This document shows, piece by piece, positions 16,861 to 25,557 of a stretch of 64,000 bases of DNA. The DNA lies in the NCBI GenBank assembly GCA_041741535.1, contig JBGSJV010000125.1:1-64000 (forward strand), read 5' to 3'. Source of the stretch: M30B19 sp041741535 (lineage in GTDB: Bacteria > Planctomycetota > Planctomycetia > Pirellulales > Pirellulaceae). Both the position numbers and the translations under genes were made by a program. The notes beneath the pieces were generated by a model, which searched no databases, was not told the DNA's origin, and was given only the letters and a program-made list of their open reading frames with translations. Every line of letters begins with the position of its first letter. Position 1 is the stretch's first letter.

Positions 16861-19506
16861 CTATTCCCACCATCGCAGGGCTTCGATTCGTTGAAGCTCA
16901 TTCTGCCAATCCTCCCCCTCATAAAATGAAATCCAGCCCTGCGTGCGAGTCGTTTCCCCAGCAGGACAATCGGGCAAAACTGGATCGGCGTGTAGGCAGG
17001 GAACAGGCGGGTTCCCCCAGGCTCGTCCCAGCGGCTTCCAAGAGGTAATCATCCATCGATTTTTTTGGGTGTTGTGGACCAGTACATAATCGCCTTGGAA
17101 TATCTTGTTATCGTTCGACTCGAGCAAGAATTCTTCAGCGTGCGCCAACATCATGCAGTGCTGGACTCGCAGGCCAGTCAGCGGGTCGCTCGTGCCATTG
17201 AATAACGCCAGCTCCATGCGAACGTGGTCTGCCTTCGGTACAACGGTCACATCAAATCGGATCCCGTTCGGTAACTGGCGCTGACCTTTCAATACACCTC
17301 CCTCCAGTCGTTGCCACTCTTGGATCGGTAGCGATTTCTGTTGTTCATCCCAGATCGTTGGAATATGGGTATGGGCCAAATAGATTAGCCCCAGGTTCGA
17401 AAAGACCGCTTCGGGAACATCGGCTACGATATAGCTGCGATTGGACCAAGGCGTGAACACGCTGAACTTTGTTTCGCGTTGTGGTGCGATCGCCCCGTCC
17501 AAGAAACCGCGCCGAGGATGTCGACCGCCGGGGTATGGCATGATTGCCAAACGGTTCGTTGGCCGAAGCGATCGCGGGTCCTTATTAACCAGCCCATAGC
17601 TTGTCAGTAGTTCACGCACTTCTTCGGGGCGTTTGCCTAAAACCTGGCTCATTTCGATCAACGAGTACTGATGCCAAACCGCCATGTTCTCCAACCAAAA
17701 TCGTTCCTCCGCCTCCGAGCTGGTTGGCCGCCGTTGCGTGGCCGGTTGGACGTAAGCACTCGCCTGGATTCGACGATAAACATCGCGTGCTTGTTCGAAT
17801 TCAGCCAGGGCCTCCGGCGATAACACTCCGAGTTGTTTCTGGTAGGACGCCTCCAATTGCTGCAATAGATAGTCGATTTGTTGAGCCGGTGGACGCATGG
17901 GTTGCTGGTCGACTTCGAAGTACCACGCGCCAGTGTGTGCAAATCGTTTTCTGCCGTCGGGTTGGTCCGACCATGTTCGCACCGCAATCCAGGCAGACTC
18001 GGTCGGTACACCGTGTGATTCAGGGCCCTGCTCTACCGCAAACCTGAGGTCGCCGCCACCCGACCATTTCCAAGCCCCCGACTCTGTCTTGAAGATCTCG
18101 GGCGTGATCCCATACTTCACTTGGCCATTCACAATCACTTCGACGCGCGAAATCGGATCGGGACTAACGACCTCAGCGTCCCAGCGAAATTCACCCGAAT
18201 GTTCTCGGCCCACTTGAAACACAGTTCCGGGATGCTGTCCGTTCACGCGCGCCGTGAGCATTGGCCCCGTGGTAACAAACGACCGACCATGCTTGAGGCC
18301 GTTCAGCCACTGGTCCAATTGGAATTTTTCGCCCGTCTGTACATACACACGTCCGAATCCCAGCGGGACCGGGTGGACCCCCGAAGCGGTACCGGCCGTT
18401 GGACTCAGTCGAAAACCACAATTGAGCAGGGCGTAATACATCTCGAAACCAAATTGCAGCCATCCCCATTCGGTCAGCACGCCCGGCGACTCTTGTTCGA
18501 ACTCGGCCCAAGGAGGCAACCCATGGCCGGCTTGTTTGAATCCAAAGTTGGTTCGCCAAACGCTGTTGTTCGAAAGTTCAAACAGGTCGACTTGAGCAAC
18601 CGGCACCAACATCAACGACCAAGGCCAATTGTGTTTGTCCAAATCCAGTAGGGCGCCCTCGCGTTTGGCTTGTTCGACAAGCGAACGCAGCGGCGGGACT
18701 GTCTGCGTGAATCGCGTGCGATGGTTGAGAATAAACAAAGCCCCAAGCGTATGACGTTTACTTCCCACTGAAAAAATTTCGTACTCCGTATTGCGTGGCA
18801 GGATGACTTGATGATCGTTAACCCAGATCGGAGCAGAGCCATGGTCTTCACGTGGCCCAAACGGCGAGGGACCCTGAGAACGAAGGGGCGAAGGTTCCAA
18901 GTCAGGGACTTTGTCTGAGGAAGTCGTCCAGAATGTCACTGGAAAGGTCACATTCAGTTCTTCTGCAGACATCACATTGGGGAGTTCAGCGATGCGACGA
19001 TGCACATGCGTTTCCCCAGAATACCAACCTTGCTGCGCCATGTGACTCCATCGGCGCAATTCAAACGTCTTCTCGATGGCTTGGTCTGCAAGGCCTGTTG
19101 CGGCGTCCGGTTCAGTCAAGGCCTGGATGACAATTGTCTCCCGCAGTGGCCAATACTCCTTGCCTCGTTCGATCAGAAGCTGGTACTCCCCTGGTTCGAG
19201 ACGGATGTGAAACGGATGGGCAGATACCGTCGTATGTCGTTCCACGGATTGGGGAATTGGCACCCACTCTTCCGCATAGGGCCAAGCTGTTCCTTGTTCG
19301 CTGGCGGACCGAACGAACAACCATTCCCCCTGTGCGTCCTGCAGATAAATCCTGGCCGCCACGGGCTGATGGGTGTCGGCATCCACAACCGATCCAATAA
19401 AGTCCCTGGGCTGGACTTTCCGGGCAACGTTTTGGGCCTTTGCATCCGCATCAAATACCGCCAAGAACAAATGCGAAACGAGTATCGTCAGCAAGCAACG
19501 GATCAT
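16861..19506 (-). CDS. Large secreted protein, possibly a CehA/McbA-like metallohydrolase
   Basis: An 881-residue protein with a signal peptide (MIRCLLTILVSHLFLAVF, cut near AKAQ). An N-terminal beta-rich module (IGSVVDADTHQPVAARIYLQ) resembles carboxypeptidase regulatory-like domains. It is followed by GWYSGETHVHRR, where the HxH pair recalls the PHP-type metal site of CehA/McbA proteins, and later LDLDKHNWPW and DLFELSNN. Other PHP motifs are not clear, so enzymatic activity is uncertain. The C-terminal ~300 residues are not recognised. The start at 19506 was chosen for the signal peptide; the frame extends to 19554. The substrate is unknown. Confidence 0.6.
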   Translation of the reverse strand: MIRCLLTILVSHLFLAVFDADAKAQNVARKVQPRDFIGSVVDADTHQPVAARIYLQDAQGEWLFVRSASEQGTAWPYAEEWVPIPQSVERHTTVSAHPFHIRLEPGEYQLLIERGKEYWPLRETIVIQALTEPDAATGLADQAIEKTFELRRWSHMAQQGWYSGETHVHRRIAELPNVMSAEELNVTFPVTFWTTSSDKVPDLEPSPLRSQGPSPFGPREDHGSAPIWVNDHQVILPRNTEYEIFSVGSKRHTLGALFILNHRTRFTQTVPPLRSLVEQAKREGALLDLDKHNWPWSLMLVPVAQVDLFELSNNSVWRTNFGFKQAGHGLPPWAEFEQESPGVLTEWGWLQFGFEMYYALLNCGFRLSPTAGTASGVHPVPLGFGRVYVQTGEKFQLDQWLNGLKHGRSFVTTGPMLTARVNGQHPGTVFQVGREHSGEFRWDAEVVSPDPISRVEVIVNGQVKYGITPEIFKTESGAWKWSGGGDLRFAVEQGPESHGVPTESAWIAVRTWSDQPDGRKRFAHTGAWYFEVDQQPMRPPAQQIDYLLQQLEASYQKQLGVLSPEALAEFEQARDVYRRIQASAYVQPATQRRPTSSEAEERFWLENMAVWHQYSLIEMSQVLGKRPEEVRELLTSYGLVNKDPRSLRPTNRLAIMPYPGGRHPRRGFLDGAIAPQRETKFSVFTPWSNRSYIVADVPEAVFSNLGLIYLAHTHIPTIWDEQQKSLPIQEWQRLEGGVLKGQRQLPNGIRFDVTVVPKADHVRMELALFNGTSDPLTGLRVQHCMMLAHAEEFLLESNDNKIFQGDYVLVHNTQKNRWMITSWKPLGRAWGNPPVPCLHADPVLPDCPAGETTRTQGWISFYEGEDWQNELQRIEALRWWE

Positions 19507-19943
19507 GAACCACCTATGCTGTGGAATCCCGGAACGACGAGCCCAACATGGCACAGGGCCTTCGCCCGGCGTGCGCGATTCATACCATATTATCGGAAAC
19601 CGCGGGACAATGGTATCGAACCACGGGCGCGATCGAGATCCATTCGCCTAGCACCCGACTGTGGCATATAATCGATGAACAAACCAAGGCGAGACGAAAA
19701 ATTCGGCGAGGCGAGGTCGGTTGAACTTCGGTCGGCAATTGAACGTTGCATGGCATTAGCCCTAGCTGTTGAATGGCGATCGAACTCCACGTGATCAACG
19801 ATGTTTGCTCGAGCAATTCACGATATGGCTCGTTTGTTTGTTCCACCGACTGTATACTTGGGGCAAGTTTTCCGCGCGATGGCTCGTGCGGTTCCGCCCA
19901 GCTTCCTCGAACGTTGACCAACGGACGAACGACATCAACCCTC
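19507..19943 (+). other. Divergent intergenic region before the ECF sigma gene
   Basis: No gene is seen. A TATACT hexamer at 19853-19858 and a TATAAT at 19667-19672 both face the sigma gene, but neither has a good -35 partner at 16-18 bp. Confidence 0.4.
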
Positions 19944-20498
19944 ATGAACGATTTGACTCGACTGCTGAACTCCTTGAGTGACAAGCCAACCGAGTCGCCG
20001 TCGGCTTTGGTAGAAGCGTTGTTTCAAGAACTACATCAAATGGCTCGGGCTAGGTTGCGACAGGAACGAGCCGGACAGCCACTACAAGCCACCGAGTTGG
20101 TCAACGAGGTGTACCTACGTATTTGCGCTTCGCAGAAGACGGTTTGGCAGAACCGCGCGCATTTCTTTGCGGCTGCGGCGGAGGCGATGCGACGAATCCT
20201 GATCGATGCCGCCCGGCGACGGAACTCGCAAAAACGAGGTGGCGAGCTGCAACAGTCAGACGTTCCGCTAGACCAGTTCGCAATCGAGGCCTCGGCCGAA
20301 GAGTTGTTAGTAATCCATGATTTACTCGACAACTTGCAGGCTCATGATCCGGCGGCGGCTCAATTGGTCAAACTGCGAGTGTTTGCGGGATTCAAGATGT
20401 CGGAGATCGCGGAGATCCTGGAAGTATCACCGCGATCGGCACAGGATCTTTGGAGTTATGCGAAAGCCTGGTTGCATGACCGAATGAACACGAAATAG
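19944..20498 (+). CDS. ECF-type RNA polymerase sigma factor (planctomycete family)
   Basis: A 184-residue sigma factor of the Sigma70_ECF group (PF07638). Region 2 reads LFQELHQMARARL with ATELVNEVYLRI, and the phrase HFFAAAAEAMRRILIDAARRR is diagnostic for this family. Region 4 is a helix-turn-helix (MSEIAEILEVSPRSAQDLWSYAKAWL). It would direct polymerase to a small regulon. No anti-sigma gene is adjacent; instead the nearby Ser/Thr kinase (21371-23842) is the likely partner, as these sigma factors commonly sit near such kinases in planctomycetes. The ATG at 19944 fits the family start; a longer frame reaches 19773. It converges with the SRPBCC gene with only 3 bp between stops. Confidence 0.92.
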   Translation: MNDLTRLLNSLSDKPTESPSALVEALFQELHQMARARLRQERAGQPLQATELVNEVYLRICASQKTVWQNRAHFFAAAAEAMRRILIDAARRRNSQKRGGELQQSDVPLDQFAIEASAEELLVIHDLLDNLQAHDPAAAQLVKLRVFAGFKMSEIAEILEVSPRSAQDLWSYAKAWLHDRMNTK

Positions 20499-20501
20499 TC
20501 G

Positions 20502-21344
20502 TCAAACGGACTTCTCGCAGAACGCTTTGAGTTGATCCATGTCGCCGCCGATGGCTTTCTCGACCATGCCGATCATTAGGGGTGTCAATAAACGAGAAAA
20601 CAAATTCTTGGGGCGTGCAATCATGTGCATTTCCAACTGTGTCCCCGAGCCATGCTTGGATAACTCAAACCGCGAATCCCATATGGTCCCAGCCATCTCT
20701 CCAACCAAACGAAATCGCTGGTTGTCGATGTATTCCGTAACTTCCATCTCAGCCACGGCTGTCTTGCCATGCATATTTCGGGTCTCGCGAAACCGTGTCC
20801 CCACGCCCGACTTGATCGCCGAGACAATCTCAATTTTTTCGATATCGGGAATGGCCTCACAGAAGCGTTCGGGTCGGGCAACCGTTTGAAAAACTCGCTC
20901 GATCGGAGCAGCAATGGTCCTGACGACGGAAACTTCCGTCGACACGGGAGCCGCCAACGCCAATCCCAACAAGCCAAAAACCAACCACACACCCACACCG
21001 CTTGGCCACATCCACCAGGGATGTGGAATGGAGGCGAGCGTAAACAGAGTGGCGGCCCCAAACAGCAACCACACAACGGTCGCAGGAATTGCCGTCCGCC
21101 CTGGGCTAATTGGCCGAGTCACCCAAGGACCCACAAACGCGCCCGCACTCCAAGAAGCGACCACGATCAAGAACGCCATGGTGGGCAGGGTTTTGACCCA
21201 ATCAGCGAGCTGTTGGGAATCATTGATATCCAAGTCCGCGGGTGGTGGGTATAAACTATTGCTGATCGATTGGACCAACGCGACGGAGAGGCCGCCGGCT
21301 AAAAAGCCGACCACAGCCGCAGCAATGAACTTCGCATATTTCAT
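20502..21344 (-). CDS. Membrane protein with C-terminal SRPBCC (START-like) domain
   Basis: A 280-residue protein. The first ~130 residues hold about four membrane segments (FIAAAVVGFLAGGLSVALV, AFLIVVASWSAGAFVGPWV, IPATVVWLLFGAATLFTL, VGVWLVFGLLGLALAA). The remaining ~150 residues form an SRPBCC lipid/ligand-binding fold (EVSVVRTIAAPIERVFQTV, ending MIGMVEKAIGGDMDQLKAF). The ATG at 21344 has AAGGA 7 bases upstream and is preferred over one at 21359. It starts 26 bp after the kinase stop and is likely cotranscribed with it. The ligand is unknown. Confidence 0.75.
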   Translation of the reverse strand: MKYAKFIAAAVVGFLAGGLSVALVQSISNSLYPPPADLDINDSQQLADWVKTLPTMAFLIVVASWSAGAFVGPWVTRPISPGRTAIPATVVWLLFGAATLFTLASIPHPWWMWPSGVGVWLVFGLLGLALAAPVSTEVSVVRTIAAPIERVFQTVARPERFCEAIPDIEKIEIVSAIKSGVGTRFRETRNMHGKTAVAEMEVTEYIDNQRFRLVGEMAGTIWDSRFELSKHGSGTQLEMHMIARPKNLFSRLLTPLMIGMVEKAIGGDMDQLKAFCEKSV

Positions 21345-21370
21345 TTTGTTTTCCTTCATCAAGTTGTTTG

Positions 21371-23842
21371 TTACGGTTTGAGTGCTTGTTGGCATTTGGC
21401 CTTGAGTTCGGCAGGATCGACCGTCAAGCGTGGATTCTTCAGATTGGCAGCTTCGCAACTCTCAATCGCCGACAAGGCTTCTTGATATTTTTGCTGGTGG
21501 TAGCGAGCTTCCGCCAGTCGCAAAAATGCTTGAGGCAAATCGCAACCAAGGTCCAAGGCACTGACGAACTCGGACTCGGCTTCTGGGTATTGTTGTTGCT
21601 CGAGCAACACGACACCATAATCGAGTCGCGATGGCCAATGCCTAGGCGCCATACGAACGGCCTTGGCCAGGGCTTCGTCCGCGCGATCTGTTTCGCCATT
21701 GTGTTGGTAGGCGTTCCCGAGCCCTCGCCAGACACCCGCCACATCCGGCCGCATCGCGGTGCACCGGAGGAAGAACCGAATGGCTTCTGGCCAGCGTTTC
21801 TGATTCTCCAATGTGTACGCAAAATCAAAGTTCAACATGAAGTCATCCGGGTAGCGATCCAACGCTTCATAAAACACTCGATCCGCCGCATCGTGTGCCC
21901 CAGCACTGAAGTACATCGTCGCCAGCCACGACAACGTTCGCGGCGACTGCAGTTCGAGATCCTGGCCTTTAACCACGGCGTCAACGTCCGATGATGTAAA
22001 TGGCTTTCCTGAGTAAAGCAATCGGCGAACTCCTGAGCGAACGGGATCGGAGTCTGCCGCCAGCATGGCCTCCGCCAGTGGCTGCATGTTTTCCGCAGTC
22101 GCTTTCTTTCCTCCCAACGCACTGATCTGCCCTTTGGTCCCAATCCACAACTCGAGTGCATCGGACAAAGGCACGGCGGAATCGTGGGCTTGGATAGCGG
22201 CCGCGATCTCGCGCGGAGATTGCCGACCGGGATCAATCCCTTCGGCCATAAACAACTCTTGGAAGTGTTGGTCCATCTGTTCCCAACTGGCCAAGTCCGA
22301 TTGCGTCGCGCTCATTATGACCACTTGTTCGATCTGCTCGGCCAAACGGCGACGACCATTTAGCTGTTGGAAATTCTCTAAGAATGACGCCGCGGATGTT
22401 TGGGTACCGACCTCGACGGCTTGAATATCTACCAACTCTTGCAGGCGAGTCGCCGCTGCCCGAGCGGCTGTCCACGGCGCGGCCTGACCGATACTGGAAT
22501 CTTGCGCGGCGACGAGCATGGCGGTGGCGTCGCTCAGCGCAGCCTGGACCCGTTGCGTGTGCACAAAATCCTGTTGAAGTCGTTGATAACGATCGCTCGA
22601 CCACCAGCCAATTGCCAACAACATCAGCACCAACATCGTGCCCGCGAGAATCCACGCACGTAGATTCCGCCTGAGGTGTTTCCGAAAGTAATAGATCGCG
22701 CTGGGGGGATGAGCCAAGACCGGGCTGCCCTGCAAGTATCGCTGCACTTCCTCGCCCAATGCCATCGCGGTTTGGTAGCGTTGGTCGCGATCTTTTTCGA
22801 TAGCCTTGAGTGAAATCCAGTCCAAATCACCGCGAATCGCCGCACTGGAATAATCTGGAACGCCGTGGTCTCGATTTGCTTGGGGACCAGTTGCTTCAGC
22901 AATCTTCAAACGTTGGCTGGGTCGCAACGGCTCCTGTTCGCGAATCATACGGAGCGATTCCAACAAGCCCGCCCGTCGCAACTGGACAATATCCAAAGGA
23001 GGTGTACCCGTGAGCAGTTCATACAACAGAACTCCCAACGAATAGATATCGCTCCGAGTGTCGATGTCCAACGGATTGAGACTGGCCTGTTCCGGGCTCA
23101 TGTATTCGAGCGAACCCACCACCGATCCAACGGCGGTCTGCCGTGATTGCTCCAACCATTGGCCGCCAACGGCTTTCGCCACTCCAAAATCAATCACTTT
23201 CACGGTTGGATGACCATCGACAACAGGCACCAGAACATTATGCGGTTTGATGTCGCGATGGATGATCCCTTTACTATGGGCGTGACCGATTGCGTGGCAA
23301 AGCTCACAAAAAAGCTCCAACCGTTGCTGGAGCGATGGACGTCGCTGTTGGCAATACTCCGTGATCGATTGGCCCTTGATCAATTCCATGACGAAGTACG
23401 GTCGCCCCGTTGTCGTGGTGCTCGCCTCCAGCACTTTAGCAATGTTGGGATGATCCATAAGCGCCAAGACCTGGCGTTCGGCGTCGAACCGCGCGATCAC
23501 TTGGCGAGAATCCATCCCAGGCCGGATCACTTTCAAGGCCACTTCGCGTTGGATGGGCTGTTCCTGGTGCGCGAGGAAAACTACCCCAAACCCTCCTTCG
23601 CCGAGGACTTTCAACAGACGATAAGGACCGATTTGATCCCCCGGTTGTTCGCCAACGGGCTCGCGGTCCACGGCCACGTCCATCCGGTCCAACAGCGATC
23701 CGGGGTTTGAACCAACGGCCAACAAGCGTTCGATCCTTTGGCGAAGGTCCACATCGTCGCCGCAGGCCTGGCCCAAATAATGAGCCCGCTTCGCGGGGTC
23801 ATCCAGGCCTCGGGCTTCGATAAAAATCTCGCGTTCGCGCAT
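21371..23842 (-). CDS. Membrane Ser/Thr protein kinase with TPR region
   Basis: An 823-residue Hanks-type kinase. The catalytic domain (about 75-350) has the glycine loop LGEGGFGVVF, the lysine in VALKVI, HRDIKPHN, DFG in VIDFGVAK and the APE-like SPEQ. A single membrane helix (about 395-415, LAGTMLVLMLLAIGWW) puts the C-terminal half on the other side. That half ends in tetratricopeptide-like repeats (ATMYFSAGAHDAADRVFYEA, then WRGLGNAYQHNGETDRADEAL). This layout, beside an ECF sigma gene, is typical of planctomycetes. It probably senses an external signal and phosphorylates regulatory targets, perhaps the sigma factor; that link is inference. The ATG at 23842 was taken over a GTG 9 bp upstream. 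Confidence 0.92.
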   Translation of the reverse strand: MREREIFIEARGLDDPAKRAHYLGQACGDDVDLRQRIERLLAVGSNPGSLLDRMDVAVDREPVGEQPGDQIGPYRLLKVLGEGGFGVVFLAHQEQPIQREVALKVIRPGMDSRQVIARFDAERQVLALMDHPNIAKVLEASTTTTGRPYFVMELIKGQSITEYCQQRRPSLQQRLELFCELCHAIGHAHSKGIIHRDIKPHNVLVPVVDGHPTVKVIDFGVAKAVGGQWLEQSRQTAVGSVVGSLEYMSPEQASLNPLDIDTRSDIYSLGVLLYELLTGTPPLDIVQLRRAGLLESLRMIREQEPLRPSQRLKIAEATGPQANRDHGVPDYSSAAIRGDLDWISLKAIEKDRDQRYQTAMALGEEVQRYLQGSPVLAHPPSAIYYFRKHLRRNLRAWILAGTMLVLMLLAIGWWSSDRYQRLQQDFVHTQRVQAALSDATAMLVAAQDSSIGQAAPWTAARAAATRLQELVDIQAVEVGTQTSAASFLENFQQLNGRRRLAEQIEQVVIMSATQSDLASWEQMDQHFQELFMAEGIDPGRQSPREIAAAIQAHDSAVPLSDALELWIGTKGQISALGGKKATAENMQPLAEAMLAADSDPVRSGVRRLLYSGKPFTSSDVDAVVKGQDLELQSPRTLSWLATMYFSAGAHDAADRVFYEALDRYPDDFMLNFDFAYTLENQKRWPEAIRFFLRCTAMRPDVAGVWRGLGNAYQHNGETDRADEALAKAVRMAPRHWPSRLDYGVVLLEQQQYPEAESEFVSALDLGCDLPQAFLRLAEARYHQQKYQEALSAIESCEAANLKNPRLTVDPAELKAKCQQALKP

Positions 23843-23979
23843 GCGGAGCACTCGGGAATCCCATCAATTATTCAACCCCACTTCTACAAGCGTAAACGAA
23901 GTTTCCAAGCGGCAAAGTGTTCCGAAATTTTCCAAATTCCGTCACAAATCGGACAATTTGAAATCGCCTGGGTTTCTCG

Positions 23980-24831
23980 CTACTTCAACAAACGCGACAA
24001 GTAATTCCCCATCATATGCGAAGGCATCCCTTGGCGGATTTCGCTCCATAGAGAATTCTGGACAGCTTCGGTGATCTCGTCCTTGGTGTCCTGGGCCAAC
24101 GATTTAAGCTTCGCCACCAGCGAAGAATCGGCCTCGTGGCCAACGACAATTTCTCGTTGGCAATGGGCATACGAGTTACTAAACAAACTTACTGTTGGAA
24201 GTTTCGGAACGATATCGCCGGCGTCCACATAACGAAAGATCTTATTGGGGAACTCGCGGACAAACGCCTCGGCCGCGATTTCGTTTCCGATCATCGGCGC
24301 TCCAAAAGTACAGATCTGGTGCACGTTGATAAAGTTCTGCTGGAGTCGCCAACCGCAGAGCAAAGCAATCGCCCCGCCCAAACTATGGCCAGTGACCCAA
24401 ACCGGCCGTTCTTTCCGTGAAAATTCGCGATCAACCACCGGAAACATCGCATCCCAAATATCCGCCAAAGCACTCATGAAGCCACTGTGAAATCGAGCCC
24501 CAACTCCGGCGGCAACAAAATCGGTGCCCAACTGACCTTCAGGCAGGATCAAGAAATTACGGGCATTGGTCAGCAGCCAATCCCGGAAACCATCAATGGT
24601 CGCAAATGACTCTGAGCCGCGAAATGCGAGGACAATCGCGTTCTCATTACGCCCCACGTAAACTTGAGTGTTCTCGACACTCACCAACTCCACTTCAAGT
24701 CCCAACTGCTTTTGGAACTCCGCCCGACCGACTTCCGCGGGGAGGTACGCGAGTTCGCACGCCCGCCCGAGAAACGTCGCTTGGCGTGAATCGTGTTCGG
24801 TATTTGAATCAAGTTGCAATGCTCCGGACAT
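23980..24831 (-). CDS. Class 3 lipase family alpha/beta hydrolase
   Basis: A 283-residue Lipase_3 (PF01764) protein. The nucleophile elbow GHSLGGA carries the Ser, and preceding sequence NAIVLAFRGSES matches the family's oxyanion strand. The Asp of the triad is probably in YVDAGDIVPKLP, and the His may lie in AHCQREIVVGHEAD. It should hydrolyse acyl esters. No signal peptide is seen, so a cytoplasmic location is likely. The ATG at 24831 is preceded by GAAGGGAC and replaces a longer, unlikely start at 24975. It follows the leucine-rich repeat gene by 16 bp. Confidence 0.88.
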   Translation of the reverse strand: MSGALQLDSNTEHDSRQATFLGRACELAYLPAEVGRAEFQKQLGLEVELVSVENTQVYVGRNENAIVLAFRGSESFATIDGFRDWLLTNARNFLILPEGQLGTDFVAAGVGARFHSGFMSALADIWDAMFPVVDREFSRKERPVWVTGHSLGGAIALLCGWRLQQNFINVHQICTFGAPMIGNEIAAEAFVREFPNKIFRYVDAGDIVPKLPTVSLFSNSYAHCQREIVVGHEADSSLVAKLKSLAQDTKDEITEAVQNSLWSEIRQGMPSHMMGNYLSRLLK

Positions 24832-24847
24832 TTCGGTCCCTTCTTTT

Positions 24848-25441
24848 CTACTTGAGGACACGTCGTCCGGGTTGAGCCGCCTTCCAAGAATCAATCCACT
24901 CGGAACTGACGGTCGTCTGTCGCAAATCCAACTGTTTGAGTTTCGGCAATTTATCGACGAGTTGTTGCAAGGCAACGTCGGTAATCTTGGTCCCGCGCAG
25001 TTTCAAACTTTCGAGCGATTCCAGCTCAGTCAATGTCACCAGCCCCTGGTCCGTCACTTGACTACCATTTAGATCAAGCGACTTTAAACGAACTTGGCCC
25101 TTGAGCAACGCCAAAGTCGCGTCGGTCACATCGGCATTGGCCATCTGCAGAACCACGATGTCGCGCTTTTGAGCTAGGAATTCGTAGCTGTCCCTGTCCC
25201 AACCCGTCAATGTCAGATGCAGTTCGCCATCAACCACTTGTTCGCGTTCCCCCAAGTCGATCGTCTCGACAACACGAGTATAAATGACGGGGGTCGCCGT
25301 AATCGCCACCCCCACCAACCCGACCATGATTGGCAGCCACAACCGCCGGGGAGTCCGGAATAATCGCACCAGGAACCAAAGCCCTGCCAGGGCAATGATT
25401 CCAACCCCAATTAGGAATAGCGATTCGAAGAAGAGATACAT
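24848..25441 (-). CDS. Membrane protein with leucine-rich repeats
   Basis: A 197-residue protein with two N-terminal membrane segments (FFESLFLIGVGIIALAGLWF and LPIMVGLVGVAITATPVIY). About 110 residues of leucine-rich repeats follow (LKSLDLNGSQVTDQGL, LESLKLRGTKITDVAL, LKQLDLRQTTVSSEWI), of the type common in planctomycete proteins. LRRs bind proteins, so it may be a docking or sensing component, with no assigned partner. The ATG at 25441 starts directly before the first helix; a longer frame to 25681 overlaps the M56 gene and is dropped. Confidence 0.75.
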   Translation of the reverse strand: MYLFFESLFLIGVGIIALAGLWFLVRLFRTPRRLWLPIMVGLVGVAITATPVIYTRVVETIDLGEREQVVDGELHLTLTGWDRDSYEFLAQKRDIVVLQMANADVTDATLALLKGQVRLKSLDLNGSQVTDQGLVTLTELESLESLKLRGTKITDVALQQLVDKLPKLKQLDLRQTTVSSEWIDSWKAAQPGRRVLK

Positions 25442-25557
25442 CGAGGGAGAATTCCTAGCCACCAAATGCTCATGCCACCGCCACCGAATTATGCTAAACC
25501 ACCCGAGACGCCGAGCAAAGCTGGGAGGCCAGTTACTTTGGCAAAATTCCTCTCTCG

